In this document: in pieces, positions 63,661 to 64,000 of the stretch | Position numbering within the stretch: the first letter of the stretch is position 1 | Layout: each line of letters starts with the position of its first letter | Assembly: GCF_000723405.1 (NCBI RefSeq) | Contig: NZ_CCAE010000016.1 | Span: 1 to 64,000, forward strand | Direction: 5' to 3' | DNA length: 64,000 bases | Origin: Hydrogenophaga intermedia | GTDB taxonomy: Bacteria; Pseudomonadota; Gammaproteobacteria; Burkholderiales; Burkholderiaceae_C | Made by a program: the position numbers and the translations under genes | Notes under the pieces: model-generated | Seen by the model: only the letters and a program-made list of their open reading frames with translations | Told to the model about the DNA's origin: nothing | The model's database searches: none

Positions 63661-64000
63661 CGCGCACCCCCTTCTGCTGTATCCCACGCCCGCTGCGCGA
63701 GGAAGGCCGACCACAGAGGCCGCCAGCAGGCCCAGTCGTGCCCACCGTCGATGCGCAGCACCCGCGCGGGCGGCAAGCGCGCGGCCATGCGGTCCATCCC
63801 CTCGGCGAATCGGTCCTGGCGGCCGTGGCCCATCCACACCGCCGGCCGCTGCGGCACGTGCCGCCACCAGTCCCAGACCTCGAAGGCCGGGTCGCTCTCG
63901 CCTGCTTCAGGGCCACCCCAGGCGTCCAGCCCGCCCGCGCGCTGGATCGCATTCCACGCCAGCCGGTCGCCCGGGTACGGCGCGAGCAGGCACAGGCCAT
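63657..64000 (-). CDS. Alpha/beta hydrolase-like protein, C-terminal part (5' end outside window)
   Basis: The frame is open to the window edge, so the N-terminus is missing. The visible 113 codons have LLAPYPGD, VWMGHGRQDRF, RVLRIDGGHDWACWRPLW; the GGHDW His is the likely catalytic His of an alpha/beta hydrolase. It overlaps the deacetylase start by ATGA and belongs to the minus-strand pigment arm. The nucleophile is off the edge, so activity is not shown. Confidence 0.75.
   Translation of the reverse strand, partial: GLCLLAPYPGDRLAWNAIQRAGGLDAWGGPEAGESDPAFEVWDWWRHVPQRPAVWMGHGRQDRFAEGMDRMAARLPPARVLRIDGGHDWACWRPLWSAFLAQRAWDTAEGGAR

Overview
The window is very GC-rich and reads as a chromosomal segment of a betaproteobacterium, most likely Comamonadaceae and perhaps Hydrogenophaga or a close relative. 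The evidence is the gene set: a betaproteobacterial rpsF-priB-rpsR-rplI-dnaB block, EarP with an arginine-type EF-P, a phasin, PEP synthase with its regulator, and an aryl-polyene-type pigment cluster. Genes are tightly packed, and many neighbours are joined by 4-base ATGA overlaps. I see no tRNA, rRNA, CRISPR array or intact insertion sequence.

Layout. 1-5.0 kb: the end of a PIN-PhoH ATPase gene, then the ribosomal/replication block. 5.0-8.5 kb: a two-subunit sodium/solute symporter and a small membrane/TPR gene pair. 8.6-12.0 kb: divergent ppsA and ppsR. 12.1-19.6 kb: a three-gene operon of a caspase-like protease, an AmpD-like amidase with an SH3 domain, and a 1852-residue protein with two alpha/beta hydrolase domains plus a CHAT protease domain. 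This is the most unusual locus in the window. 19.6-24.5 kb: ahpF and ahpC, then a divergent Fur-box-preceded catecholate siderophore receptor. 24.5-31.3 kb: PPK2, an MFS/LysR divergent pair, a KefC/YbaL antiporter, a small exported protein and a CNNM/CorC protein. 31.5-35.8 kb: a four-gene catabolic-looking cluster (maleylacetate reductase, two hydroxyisobutyrate-dehydrogenase-like enzymes, an amidohydrolase). 35.9-39.5 kb: earP, efp, an AEC transporter and a LOG-family protein. 39.5-39.9 kb: a gene-free stretch holding direct and inverted repeats. 39.9-46.5 kb: an RND tripartite pump with its divergent TetR regulator and an AcrR-like palindrome. 46.4-54.0 kb: MFS, rmuC, 2-hydroxyacid dehydrogenase, an NhaD-like antiporter, FKBP, nitroreductase, thioesterase and a class II deacetylase-like gene. 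54.2-55.0 kb: a phasin gene, then a terminator-ended stretch that may encode a small RNA. 55.1-64.0 kb: the aryl polyene/xanthomonadin-type cluster, in two converging arms.

How the genes work together. The pigment cluster supplies an aryl starter (XanB2-like chorismatase), polyene-chain enzymes (ketosynthase, chain-length-factor-like partner, ketoreductase, hotdog dehydratase), tailoring (a flavin halogenase-like enzyme, a methyltransferase) and lipid/sugar attachment (acyltransferase, glycosyltransferase). EarP rhamnosylates Arg32 of the neighbouring EF-P. PpsR controls PpsA by reversible phosphorylation. AhpF reduces AhpC. The caspase/amidase/CHAT operon combines two clan-CD proteases, two lipase-type hydrolases and a peptidoglycan amidase, none with an evident signal peptide. 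A conflict, stress or cell-suicide role is inference only.

All identifications are from reading motifs and translated sequence; no database search was run. Start codons were moved inward from the longest open frame wherever a ribosome-binding site, an ATGA overlap or family length supported it.
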